A stretch of 5,139 nt of DNA from an uncultured Leptotrichiaceae bacterium (lineage in GTDB: Bacteria; Fusobacteriota; Fusobacteriia; Fusobacteriales; Leptotrichiaceae), in contig CALHVR010000021.1 of NCBI GenBank assembly GCA_938037005.1, forward strand, positions 1 to 5,139, written 5' to 3'. The notes under the pieces are model-generated. The model was not told the origin of the DNA. It saw only the letters and a program-made list of their open reading frames with translations, and ran no database searches. The translations under genes and the position numbers were made by a program. Shown here in pieces: positions 1 through 4,896 of this stretch (position 1 is its first letter; every line of letters starts with the position of its first letter).

Positions 1-1469
1 CCCCATTCCAATACATTCGATAATTGTAGTTTATCAAAATCAATATCTAATCCTAACTGTTTTGCCATTTTTGTTGCAGTCGTTGGCATAAACGGAGAAA
101 TCATAACAGATATTTTATATGAAGCTTCTACTAAATTGTACATAACTGTTGACAATCTATCTTTACTATTTTCATCTTTTGCTAATTTCCAAGGTTCGCA
201 TTCATCAATATATTTGTTCATTCTTGAAATAAATCTCCAAATTTCTTTTAAAACTTCTGAAAATTGATAGTCATTCATTTTAATTTCAACATTTTTTACA
301 ACTTCAGCCCACAACTCTTTAATTTCAATATCAAAAGTATCAACCTCTTCTTTTAATATAACTTTTGAATCAAAATATTTTTTTTGCATTCCTATTGTTC
401 TGTTCAATAAATTTCCTAGATCGTTTGCTAAGTCAGAATTTATTCTTTGAACCATAGCTTTTTTAGAATAATCTGCATCTTGACCAAAAGTTGCTTCCCT
501 CATCAAATAATATCTAAAAGGATCTAATCCATATTTTTTTATTTCATCTGAAGGATTTACAACATTTCCTAAAGATTTAGACATTTTTTCTCCTTCAACA
601 GTCCACCACCCATGTGCCGCCACTGTATCTGTGATTTTTAATCCTGCAGACATTAACATCGCAGGCCAAATAATTGCATGAAATCTTAATATATCTTTTC
701 CTATAACATGATTTACTGTCCCATTTGTCCACATTTCTGCAAATTTTTCAGGATTCTCTCCATATCCAGCTGCTGTTATATAATTTGTCAAAGCATCGAA
801 CCAAACATAAATTACATGTCCTTCTTCTAATTCCAATGGAATTCCCCAATCAAAAGTAGTTCTTGAAATTGATAAATCTTGTAATCCTTGTTTTATAAAT
901 GCTATAACTTCATTTTTTTTACCTTCTGGTTTAATATAATTAGGATTTTCTTCTATAAACTTCAACAAAGCATCTTGATATTTAGATAATCTAAAAAAGT
1001 AAGAAACTTCTTTTACGTCTATTACTTCTTTTCCCATATATTTTCCATCGACTAATTGATTTTCTGGTACAAATGTTTCTTCAGAAACTGAGTATTTACC
1101 CCAATATTCTCCTTTATAAATATCACCATTTTCATTGACTTTCTTTATTATTTCTCTAACACTTTTTATATGTCTTTCTTGCGTTGTTCTCATAAAATCT
1201 GTATTGGAAATTCCTAATTCTTTCCACAAATTTATAAAATTTAAAGACATTTTATCTACCCATTCTTGCGGTGTATACCCATTTTTTTCAGCTGCCTCTT
1301 GTATTTTTTGACCATGCTCATCAACTCCAGTTAAAAACTTAACATCGTAACCTGTTAATCTTTTATATCTTGCTACCACATCACAAATTATAGTTGTATA
1401 AGCAGTCCCAACATGAGGCATTGCATTTGGATAGTAAATTGGTGTTGTTATATAAAACGAATTTGACAT
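1..1469 (-). CDS. metG: Methionyl-tRNA synthetase, N-terminal 489 codons (3' end outside window)
   Basis: Charges tRNA-Met with methionine in the cytoplasm, for both initiation and elongation. The reading frame is open from the ATG at 1469 to the window edge, with no stop or frameshift over 489 codons. It shows the class Ia signatures: the HIGH-type motif HVGT at residues 19-22 after PIYYPNAMP, DEHG at 50-53, and KMSKS at 295-299. The helical anticodon-binding domain follows, with N and R in the NLLNRTIG stretch and a late EPWKLAKD. The knuckle insert at about 120-150 lacks the zinc cysteines of the Thermus-type enzyme: positions 127, 130, 144 and 147 are Ser, Glu, Tyr and Lys. Family members are usually about 500-650 residues, so the end of the anticodon domain and any C-terminal tRNA-binding domain are missing here only because of the window edge. 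A GGGAGG lies 29 nt upstream of the start, with a palindrome in between. The start is supported by the canonical N-terminus and an in-frame TAA three codons upstream. Confidence 0.97.
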   Translation of the reverse strand, partial: MSNSFYITTPIYYPNAMPHVGTAYTTIICDVVARYKRLTGYDVKFLTGVDEHGQKIQEAAEKNGYTPQEWVDKMSLNFINLWKELGISNTDFMRTTQERHIKSVREIIKKVNENGDIYKGEYWGKYSVSEETFVPENQLVDGKYMGKEVIDVKEVSYFFRLSKYQDALLKFIEENPNYIKPEGKKNEVIAFIKQGLQDLSISRTTFDWGIPLELEEGHVIYVWFDALTNYITAAGYGENPEKFAEMWTNGTVNHVIGKDILRFHAIIWPAMLMSAGLKITDTVAAHGWWTVEGEKMSKSLGNVVNPSDEIKKYGLDPFRYYLMREATFGQDADYSKKAMVQRINSDLANDLGNLLNRTIGMQKKYFDSKVILKEEVDTFDIEIKELWAEVVKNVEIKMNDYQFSEVLKEIWRFISRMNKYIDECEPWKLAKDENSKDRLSTVMYNLVEASYKISVMISPFMPTTATKMAKQLGLDIDFDKLQLSNVLEW

Positions 1470-1476
1470 TCTTTTT

Positions 1477-1497
1477 TATGATTTTAATAAAATCATA
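1477..1497 (-). promoter_or_regulatory. Perfect 21-bp palindrome between metG Shine-Dalgarno and start codon
   Basis: Ten-base arms TATGATTTTA and TAAAATCATA flank a single central base. As RNA it would fold into a stem of about 8 bp with a 5-nt loop, beginning 1 nt after the GGGAGG at 1504-1499 and ending 7 nt before the metG AUG. With the stem formed, the effective distance between Shine-Dalgarno and AUG falls from 29 to 8 nt. As DNA, the element has the length and symmetry of an operator for a dimeric repressor, and a TetR gene ends just upstream. The palindrome is seen directly; either role is inference. Confidence 0.6.
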
Positions 1498-1498
1498 T

Positions 1499-1504
1499 CC
1501 TCCC
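1499..1504 (-). promoter_or_regulatory. Shine-Dalgarno sequence of metG at unusual distance
   Basis: The minus strand reads GAAGGGAGGA, the strongest ribosome-binding match between tetR and metG. It lies 29 nt from the metG AUG, well beyond the usual 5-9 nt. It is only 2 nt from another ATG at 1496, which opens a six-codon reading frame. It sits in the single-stranded gap between two palindromes, so it should be exposed if both fold. No closer purine-rich site for metG is seen apart from AAAAAAGA immediately before the AUG. Confidence 0.65.
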
Positions 1505-1506
1505 TT

Positions 1507-1525
1507 CATATAAATATTTTATATG
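1507..1525. repeat. Second inverted repeat in the tetR-metG gap
   Basis: Eight-base arms CATATAAA and TTTATATG are separated by three bases. Together with the 1477-1497 palindrome it brackets the metG ribosome-binding site. It is entirely A/T except at its ends, so chance is a real possibility in this AT-rich DNA. It could instead be a second operator half of a TetR-type control region, or part of a metG promoter: TATAAA-like -10 matches lie within it, but no good -35 is seen. Confidence 0.4.
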
Positions 1526-1541
1526 TTATTTTTATAATTTT

Positions 1542-2141
1542 TTAACTTTTTTCTTTATGTTTCATTAACATTTCTTTTAAACTATGTACTTCTTTAAAAT
1601 AATCAGTAATTCCATTTATTTTATCTTCAATAACTTCATTTGTTTCATTTTCAGGATTTGTTGAAACAAACACTAACGTTGCATATCCAAATAGATGAAC
1701 CCACAACCTCTCTATGCCATCTTTTGCTTGTGTAAATGAAAGTTTAGGGAAACTTTTTAGTACAATTTCTTCTTTCAATAAAGCTCTCATCGTTTTATCG
1801 AATAAGTCACTAAATCCCTCCGCAGCATCTAAAAAAATTGCTCTAAATAATTCTTTTTCGTCTCTAGCAAACTTTATAAATCCCATTGCTGCATCAAATA
1901 ATTCTCTTCCTGTATAATCACGGTATAAGTATTCATTTAATTTTTCTTCAGCCATTCTAATAACTTCTTTTTTCAATTCATCTATTGTTGAAAAATTAGC
2001 ATAAATTGGTGCTGTTGATCCTTTAAACTTTTCCGCAATTCTTCTAGCGCTTATATGTTTTATCCCATTTTGCTTCATTACATCGTAAGCTGCATTAAGT
2101 ATATCATCTTTAGTAAATTTTATTTTTGGCATTTTTTTCAC
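1542..2141 (-). CDS. TetR/AcrR-family transcriptional regulator
   Basis: A 199-residue protein with the usual TetR layout. An N-terminal three-helix DNA-binding domain (about residues 10-56) contains the helix-turn-helix around ISARRIAEKFKGSTAPIYANF (30-50). A helical ligand-binding and dimerisation domain fills the rest. The length is normal for the family (about 180-220). The start given is a GTG at 2141. An ATG three codons in (2132) would give 196 residues and is equally plausible, because GGAG on the minus strand lies 11 nt before that ATG but only 2 nt before the GTG. The gene starts 26 bp after folA ends and is co-directional with thyA-folA, so it is probably on their transcript. Family members typically repress their own or neighbouring genes and release DNA on binding a small hydrophobic ligand. 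The ligand and target cannot be told here. The palindromes just downstream, before metG, are candidate operators. Confidence 0.9.
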   Translation of the reverse strand: MKKMPKIKFTKDDILNAAYDVMKQNGIKHISARRIAEKFKGSTAPIYANFSTIDELKKEVIRMAEEKLNEYLYRDYTGRELFDAAMGFIKFARDEKELFRAIFLDAAEGFSDLFDKTMRALLKEEIVLKSFPKLSFTQAKDGIERLWVHLFGYATLVFVSTNPENETNEVIEDKINGITDYFKEVHSLKEMLMKHKEKS

Positions 2142-2167
2142 TACTCCACTTCTTTCACATTGTTGTT

Positions 2168-2647
2168 TTATAAATACTTTTTAAAAATACAAAATTCCCA
2201 ATTTTTATGTTTTTCACTTTTTTCTAAAATCCAGTCATCATAATTTATTTTTGGAAAATAAGCATCTGCTTCTTTTGATTCAAAATCAATAAAACTAATA
2301 TATAATTTAGTTATCATGTTTTTATCAAGCATTTCTTTATAAATTTGTTCCCCACCGAGTATAAAAATTTCTTCTTCAGAATTTCCATATTCGCTTAATA
2401 GTGTTTCTAAATCATTATAAATTCTAATTTCATTGTCCAAAGTGTAATCATTATTTCTTGTTAAAATAATATTCTCTCTATTCGGTAGTGGTCTCCCAAT
2501 ACTTTCAAAAGTTTTTCTCCCCATTACAACTTTTTTATTTAAAGTTATTTTTTTAAAATTTTTTAAATCTTCGGGAATATGCCATAATAATTTATTATTT
2601 TTCCCTATTTCATTATTTTTCCCTACTGCTACAATAATACTGAACAT
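2168..2647 (-). CDS. folA: Dihydrofolate reductase
   Basis: Reduces dihydrofolate to tetrahydrofolate with NADPH in the cytoplasm, regenerating the cofactor that ThyA oxidises; this is the target of trimethoprim. The protein is 159 residues, the usual chromosomal length. Visible landmarks are the N-terminal strand SIIVAVGKNNEIG, LLWHIPEDLKNF with W22, the catalytic acid D27 and F31, the NADPH-binding GRKTFESIGRPLPNR (43-57), the GG pair in FILGGEQIY (98-99), and YISFIDFESKEADAYFP near the end. The last has Ser118 where the E. coli enzyme has Thr113, a conservative change. Residue 21 is Leu where many DHFRs have Pro. The ATG at 2647 has GAGG 8 nt upstream, lying across the end of thyA. The 14-bp gap to thyA indicates co-transcription. 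It looks like an intact native housekeeping gene, with no sign of a plasmid-type resistance enzyme. Confidence 0.96.
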   Translation of the reverse strand: MFSIIVAVGKNNEIGKNNKLLWHIPEDLKNFKKITLNKKVVMGRKTFESIGRPLPNRENIILTRNNDYTLDNEIRIYNDLETLLSEYGNSEEEIFILGGEQIYKEMLDKNMITKLYISFIDFESKEADAYFPKINYDDWILEKSEKHKNWEFCIFKKYL

Positions 2648-2661
2648 TTCTATCGCCTCTT

Positions 2662-3588
2662 CTAAACTGCAACTTCAAATTTAATTAATGGATGGCTCTC
2701 ATATTCTTCTAGTTTTATATCATCAAATGTTAACTCATTAAATGGTTTATCAGCAATAAAAATCTTTGCTAATTTTAATGGCTCTCTAGTTAATTGCTCT
2801 TTCAATCCTTCGATATGATTCTCATAAATATGAGCATCAATTATTGTGTGAGCAAATTCCCCAACTTCATATCCACATTCTTTTGCAATCATCATTGTCA
2901 ATAATGAATAACAAGCTAAATTAAATGGGATTCCTAATGCAATATCACCACTTCTTTGAGTTAAATGACAGTTAAGTTTATTACCTAAAACATTAAATGC
3001 AAATGTATAATGACAAGGAGGCAATTTACTTATTGATGCATTCCCTGGATTCCAAGCTAAAACAATCATCCTTCGTCCATTTTTATGATTTGGATTAACC
3101 TTCAGTTCCTTTAATGTATCAATCACATACTGAATCTGATCAAAAACTAGCTGACCATTTTCTTCTCTTAAAGTGTCAATAACATATTGAATTTGATCAA
3201 AAACTAATTGCCCGTTTGCTTCTCTTGTTGTCCATTTATTATTTTCATCAACAAATACTTCCCCATCTAAACTAATCTCAGGTACTGGATATCTTCTCCA
3301 AAATCTTCCATAAGCTGTTTCCAATCTTCCTTCTTCATCAGCCCAAGCATCCCAAATTTTAGTTTTCTCTCTCAATTTTTTTATATGTTCCTCCCCTGAT
3401 AAATACCAGAAAAGTTCATGTAACATTGAATTAAAATACATCTTTTTCGTAGTCAATAAAGGATAACCTTCACTTAAATTTACTTTATACGAATAAGCGA
3501 ATGTTGAAATTGTATCAACTCCTGTTCTATTTTCTTTTCTGACACCATTATCTAAAACATACTTAACTAAATCTAAATAAACTTTCAT
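2662..3588 (-). CDS. thyA: Thymidylate synthase with internal 19-residue duplication
   Basis: Converts dUMP to dTMP using methylene-tetrahydrofolate as both carbon donor and reductant, yielding dihydrofolate for FolA. Active-site parts are all present: R21 in NRTGVDT, catalytic C192 in LPPCHYTF, the R172-R173 pair that contacts phosphate across the dimer, R212 and D215 in TQRSGD, N223 in PFNLACY, and H253/Y255 in DAHIY. The enzyme belongs to the longer ThyA type, with an insert before the dimer arginines. At 308 residues it is still long, because residues 124-142 and 143-161 are near-identical tandem copies of NGQLVFDQIQYVIDTL plus flanks. A single copy of this helix is the norm. The frame stays open through the repeat and the C-terminus ends normally in KFEVAV, so the product may be functional. 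No strong Shine-Dalgarno precedes the ATG at 3588; the strong one is 75 nt upstream, before a hairpin. An in-frame TAG TAA in the leader excludes a longer start. Confidence 0.95.
   Translation of the reverse strand: MKVYLDLVKYVLDNGVRKENRTGVDTISTFAYSYKVNLSEGYPLLTTKKMYFNSMLHELFWYLSGEEHIKKLREKTKIWDAWADEEGRLETAYGRFWRRYPVPEISLDGEVFVDENNKWTTREANGQLVFDQIQYVIDTLREENGQLVFDQIQYVIDTLKELKVNPNHKNGRRMIVLAWNPGNASISKLPPCHYTFAFNVLGNKLNCHLTQRSGDIALGIPFNLACYSLLTMMIAKECGYEVGEFAHTIIDAHIYENHIEGLKEQLTREPLKLAKIFIADKPFNELTFDDIKLEEYESHPLIKFEVAV
3106..3219 (-). repeat. Tandem 57-bp duplication inside thyA
   Basis: Copy 1 occupies 3219-3163 (residues 124-142) and copy 2 occupies 3162-3106 (residues 143-161). The protein copies match at 17 of 19 positions (A/E and R/K differ). 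The DNA matches at 45 of 57 by my count, with 9 synonymous changes. All three Gln codons are CAA in copy 1 and CAG in copy 2. The six bases AGAGAA occur at the start of the repeat and again at the junction between copies, which could be the recombination point. Confidence 0.9.
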
Positions 3589-3600
3589 ATTTTCAAATAA

Positions 3601-3656
3601 TGGTTTTATAAAAAATTACTATACTTTTATTTCAATAATAATTTCTTCTAAAACCA
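3601..3656 (-). promoter_or_regulatory. Long hairpin in the thyA leader
   Basis: In the thyA mRNA, bases 3656-3636 can pair with 3621-3601 over 21 positions: 18 Watson-Crick pairs, 2 G-U pairs and one G-A mismatch, around a 14-nt loop. The outer arms are TGGTTTTA and TAAAACCA. The structure fills most of the 88-bp trmL-thyA gap and ends 12 nt before the thyA ATG. It is followed by TTATTTGAAAAT rather than a clean U-tract, so a simple intrinsic terminator is doubtful. It could be a translational or transcriptional attenuator, an mRNA-processing site between trmL and thyA, or the remnant of a small palindromic repeat. The pairing is seen; function is inferred. Confidence 0.6.
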
Positions 3657-3657
3657 C
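3619..3657 (-). CDS. Possible 12-codon leader peptide upstream of thyA
   Basis: A GTG at 3657 opens a frame reading MVLEEIIIEIKV (taking GTG as Met), ending in TAG followed directly by TAA. AAAGGAG (3670-3664) precedes it with a 6-nt spacing, a better initiation site than that of thyA itself. The frame runs through the 5' arm and loop of the leader hairpin and stops at the beginning of the 3' arm, so a translating ribosome would melt the stem. It is in the same frame as thyA. It lacks a run of one regulatory amino acid other than three consecutive Ile. It may be a true leader peptide or a chance reading frame. Confidence 0.3.
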   Translation of the reverse strand: MVLEEIIIEIKV

Positions 3658-3663
3658 TATTTT

Positions 3664-3670
3664 CTCCTTT
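3664..3670 (-). promoter_or_regulatory. Strong Shine-Dalgarno sequence upstream of thyA leader
   Basis: AAAGGAG begins 6 nt after the trmL stop codon. It is 75 nt from the thyA ATG but only 6 nt from the GTG of the 12-codon frame at 3657. With the hairpin folded, about 19 nt would separate it from the thyA ATG. It is the only strong ribosome-binding motif in the trmL-thyA gap. Confidence 0.6.
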
Positions 3671-3676
3671 CCTAAA

Positions 3677-4138
3677 TTAAAACTCAAAATTTAATTGTCT
3701 CCAAGCTTCATATATTATAATTGCCGCTGAATTAGAAAGATTTAACGATCTTCCCATAGGTAACATTGGAATAGTAATATTAGTTTCCAAAAAAGCTTCC
3801 CGTATTTCAGCTGGAATCCCTTTTGATTCTGGTCCAAACATTATAAAATCATCTCTTGTATATTTCACATCTGTATATTTTTGTTGCGTTTTAGTTGTTG
3901 CCATATAAATTTTACTATCTGTTCCTTTAATATTTTTTTCATAAAATTCATGAAAACTTTCCCATACATAAAGATCTAATTTTTTCCAATAATCAAGTCC
4001 AGCTCTTTGAATTTTTTTATCATCAAGTTCAAAACCTAGTGGTTTAATCAAATGTAACTTTGTATTTGTCAAAACACAAGTTCTTCCAATATTCCCAGTA
4101 TTTACATGTATTTCAGGATTTAGTAAAACTATGTTCAT
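3677..4138 (-). CDS. trmL: tRNA (cytidine/uridine-34 2'-O)-methyltransferase
   Basis: Methylates the 2'-OH of the wobble nucleotide (C34 or cmnm5U34) of tRNA-Leu isoacceptors using S-adenosylmethionine; formerly YibK. The 153 residues are the full length of this minimal SPOUT enzyme, which is a knotted domain acting as a homodimer. Seen in order: N-terminal strand MNIVLLNPEI, NTGNIGRTC (13-21), RAGLDYW (45-51), the SAM-binding FGPESKGIP (101-109), IPM (123-125), and the C-terminal knot motif RSLNLSNSAAI (130-140) followed by the helix IYEAWRQ. The ATG at 4138 has GGAGG 8 nt upstream. The 18-bp gap after ruvC indicates co-transcription with it, and thyA follows after a hairpin-bearing leader. 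Related SPOUT proteins share the fold, but the short length and these motifs favour TrmL over TrmH or RlmB. Confidence 0.94.
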   Translation of the reverse strand: MNIVLLNPEIHVNTGNIGRTCVLTNTKLHLIKPLGFELDDKKIQRAGLDYWKKLDLYVWESFHEFYEKNIKGTDSKIYMATTKTQQKYTDVKYTRDDFIMFGPESKGIPAEIREAFLETNITIPMLPMGRSLNLSNSAAIIIYEAWRQLNFEF

Positions 4139-4156
4139 ACCGCTTTCCTCCGTAAT

Positions 4157-4738
4157 TTATTTTATATTCATTAATTTCTTATAATCTTCTAATTTAATTC
4201 TATCAGTTCCTTTATCTATTTTTGCTAATTTTTTAGAAATATTATCGCCTCTTGAAAAACCTCCCAAACCTTTTTTACTATTTCCATGTGTTATAGCAAT
4301 CGCTAACGCATCCGCAGCATCATCAGGTTTAGGTATTTCATCCATTTTTAGAATAAGTTTTACCATTTCTTGAATTTGTTGTTTTGAAGCACGACCATAT
4401 CCTGCAATTCCCATTTTTACTTGTAAAGGTGTGTAACCAAAAAGATTTAATCCATTTTGCTGACCTACTAATGTTATAACACCTCTTGCTTGTCCAACTT
4501 CAATTACCGTTTTTTGATTTTTAAAGAAAAATAAATTTTCAATAGCCATATCATTTGGCTTCCACTTTATTATTATTTTTTTTAATTCATTGTAAATCTT
4601 TTCTAATCGTACTGGCATATCTTCATCTTTGTGTGTATATATACAACCATAATCTAAAACACTAAAATTATCTTTTTCAAAATCTACAATCGAATACCCT
4701 ACTATTGCTGTTCCCGGATCAATACCTAATATTCTCAT
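4157..4738 (-). CDS. ruvC: Crossover junction endodeoxyribonuclease RuvC
   Basis: Resolves Holliday junctions by paired nicks, acting with the RuvAB branch-migration motor in recombinational repair. The protein has 193 residues and an RNase H-like fold with all four metal-binding acids: D7 in GIDPGT, E67 in AIENLFF, and D140 and D143 in DDAADALAIAITH. QARGVI (83-88) and TPLQVKMGIAGYGRASKQQ (103-121) are also typical. It is about 20 residues longer than E. coli RuvC because of a lysine-rich tail after residue 151. No ruvA or ruvB is in the window. The ATG at 4738 gives the standard N-terminus MRILGIDPGT. AGGAG lies 12 nt upstream, rather far. A promoter 55-83 nt upstream makes this the likely first gene of the ruvC-trmL(-thyA-folA-tetR-metG) set. 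Confidence 0.96.
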   Translation of the reverse strand: MRILGIDPGTAIVGYSIVDFEKDNFSVLDYGCIYTHKDEDMPVRLEKIYNELKKIIIKWKPNDMAIENLFFFKNQKTVIEVGQARGVITLVGQQNGLNLFGYTPLQVKMGIAGYGRASKQQIQEMVKLILKMDEIPKPDDAADALAIAITHGNSKKGLGGFSRGDNISKKLAKIDKGTDRIKLEDYKKLMNIK

Positions 4739-4792
4739 ATTGTAATTTCTCTCCTCTTAATTTATGTAGAAATATTGAAATCTTTGTTTGTA

Positions 4793-4821
4793 ATTTTATC
4801 ATAATTTTTATTAAAAATCAA
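4793..4821 (-). promoter_or_regulatory. Predicted sigma-70 promoter for ruvC operon
   Basis: On the minus strand, TTGATT (4821-4816, 4/6 to TTGACA) is followed after exactly 17 nt by TAAAAT (4798-4793, 5/6 to TATAAT), with TG one base before it as an extended -10. Transcription would begin near 4786, leaving a leader of roughly 48 nt before ruvC. AT-rich DNA produces many -10-like matches, but the combination of optimal spacing, extended -10 and placement upstream of the first operon gene makes this one credible. Confidence 0.55.
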
Positions 4822-4856
4822 ATAATTATCTATATTTACACACATTTATTTTAATA

Positions 4857-4871
4857 GTAAATTTAATTTAC
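4857..4871. repeat. Short palindrome downstream of the partial gene
   Basis: Seven-base arms GTAAATT and AATTTAC flank one central base, 26-40 bp past the stop of the upstream gene. It could form a weak hairpin, but no U-tract follows on the minus strand, so it is not a convincing terminator. It lies upstream of the predicted ruvC promoter and might equally be a binding site or chance. Nothing else is seen in the rest of this 158-bp gap beyond the promoter and the ruvC ribosome-binding site. Confidence 0.25.
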
Positions 4872-4896
4872 AATTTCTACTTTTAAAATTTTATTC

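Noticed and set aside
1470..1541. T-box riboswitch ahead of metG
   Set aside because: The gap is only 72 bp, with no T-box sequence, specifier loop or terminator/antiterminator pair.
1714..1917. Plus-strand open frame of 67 codons antisense to the TetR gene
   Set aside because: It lies wholly inside a clear TetR coding region, has low-complexity Ser/Asn/Leu composition from antisense AT-rich codons, and has no ribosome-binding site or recognisable motif.
2055..2243. Plus-strand open frame of 62 codons across the tetR-folA junction
   Set aside because: It is rich in Phe, Ile, Tyr and Ser, as expected from reading A-rich minus-strand genes backwards. It overlaps two well-supported genes and has no initiation signal.
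2594..2625. Two 14-bp direct repeats (ATTATTTTTCCCTA) 18 bp apart in folA
   Set aside because: They encode the two GKNN motifs in VGKNNEIGKNNKLLW, a pattern normal for DHFR N-termini, so protein constraint and AT-rich codons explain them.
3106..3219. CRISPR-like or mobile-element repeat
   Set aside because: There are only two adjacent copies with no spacer, they stay in the thyA frame, and they encode a conserved ThyA helix.
3601..3656. Intrinsic terminator between trmL and thyA
   Set aside because: The stem is long but A/U-rich, and the bases after it (TTATTTGAAAAT) do not form a proper U-tract. thyA begins 12 nt later with no promoter visible between them. A weak attenuator remains possible.
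4857..4871. Intrinsic terminator for the gene upstream of ruvC
   Set aside because: The palindrome is short and A/T only apart from its ends, and it is followed by TATTAAAATAAA on the minus strand rather than a U-tract.
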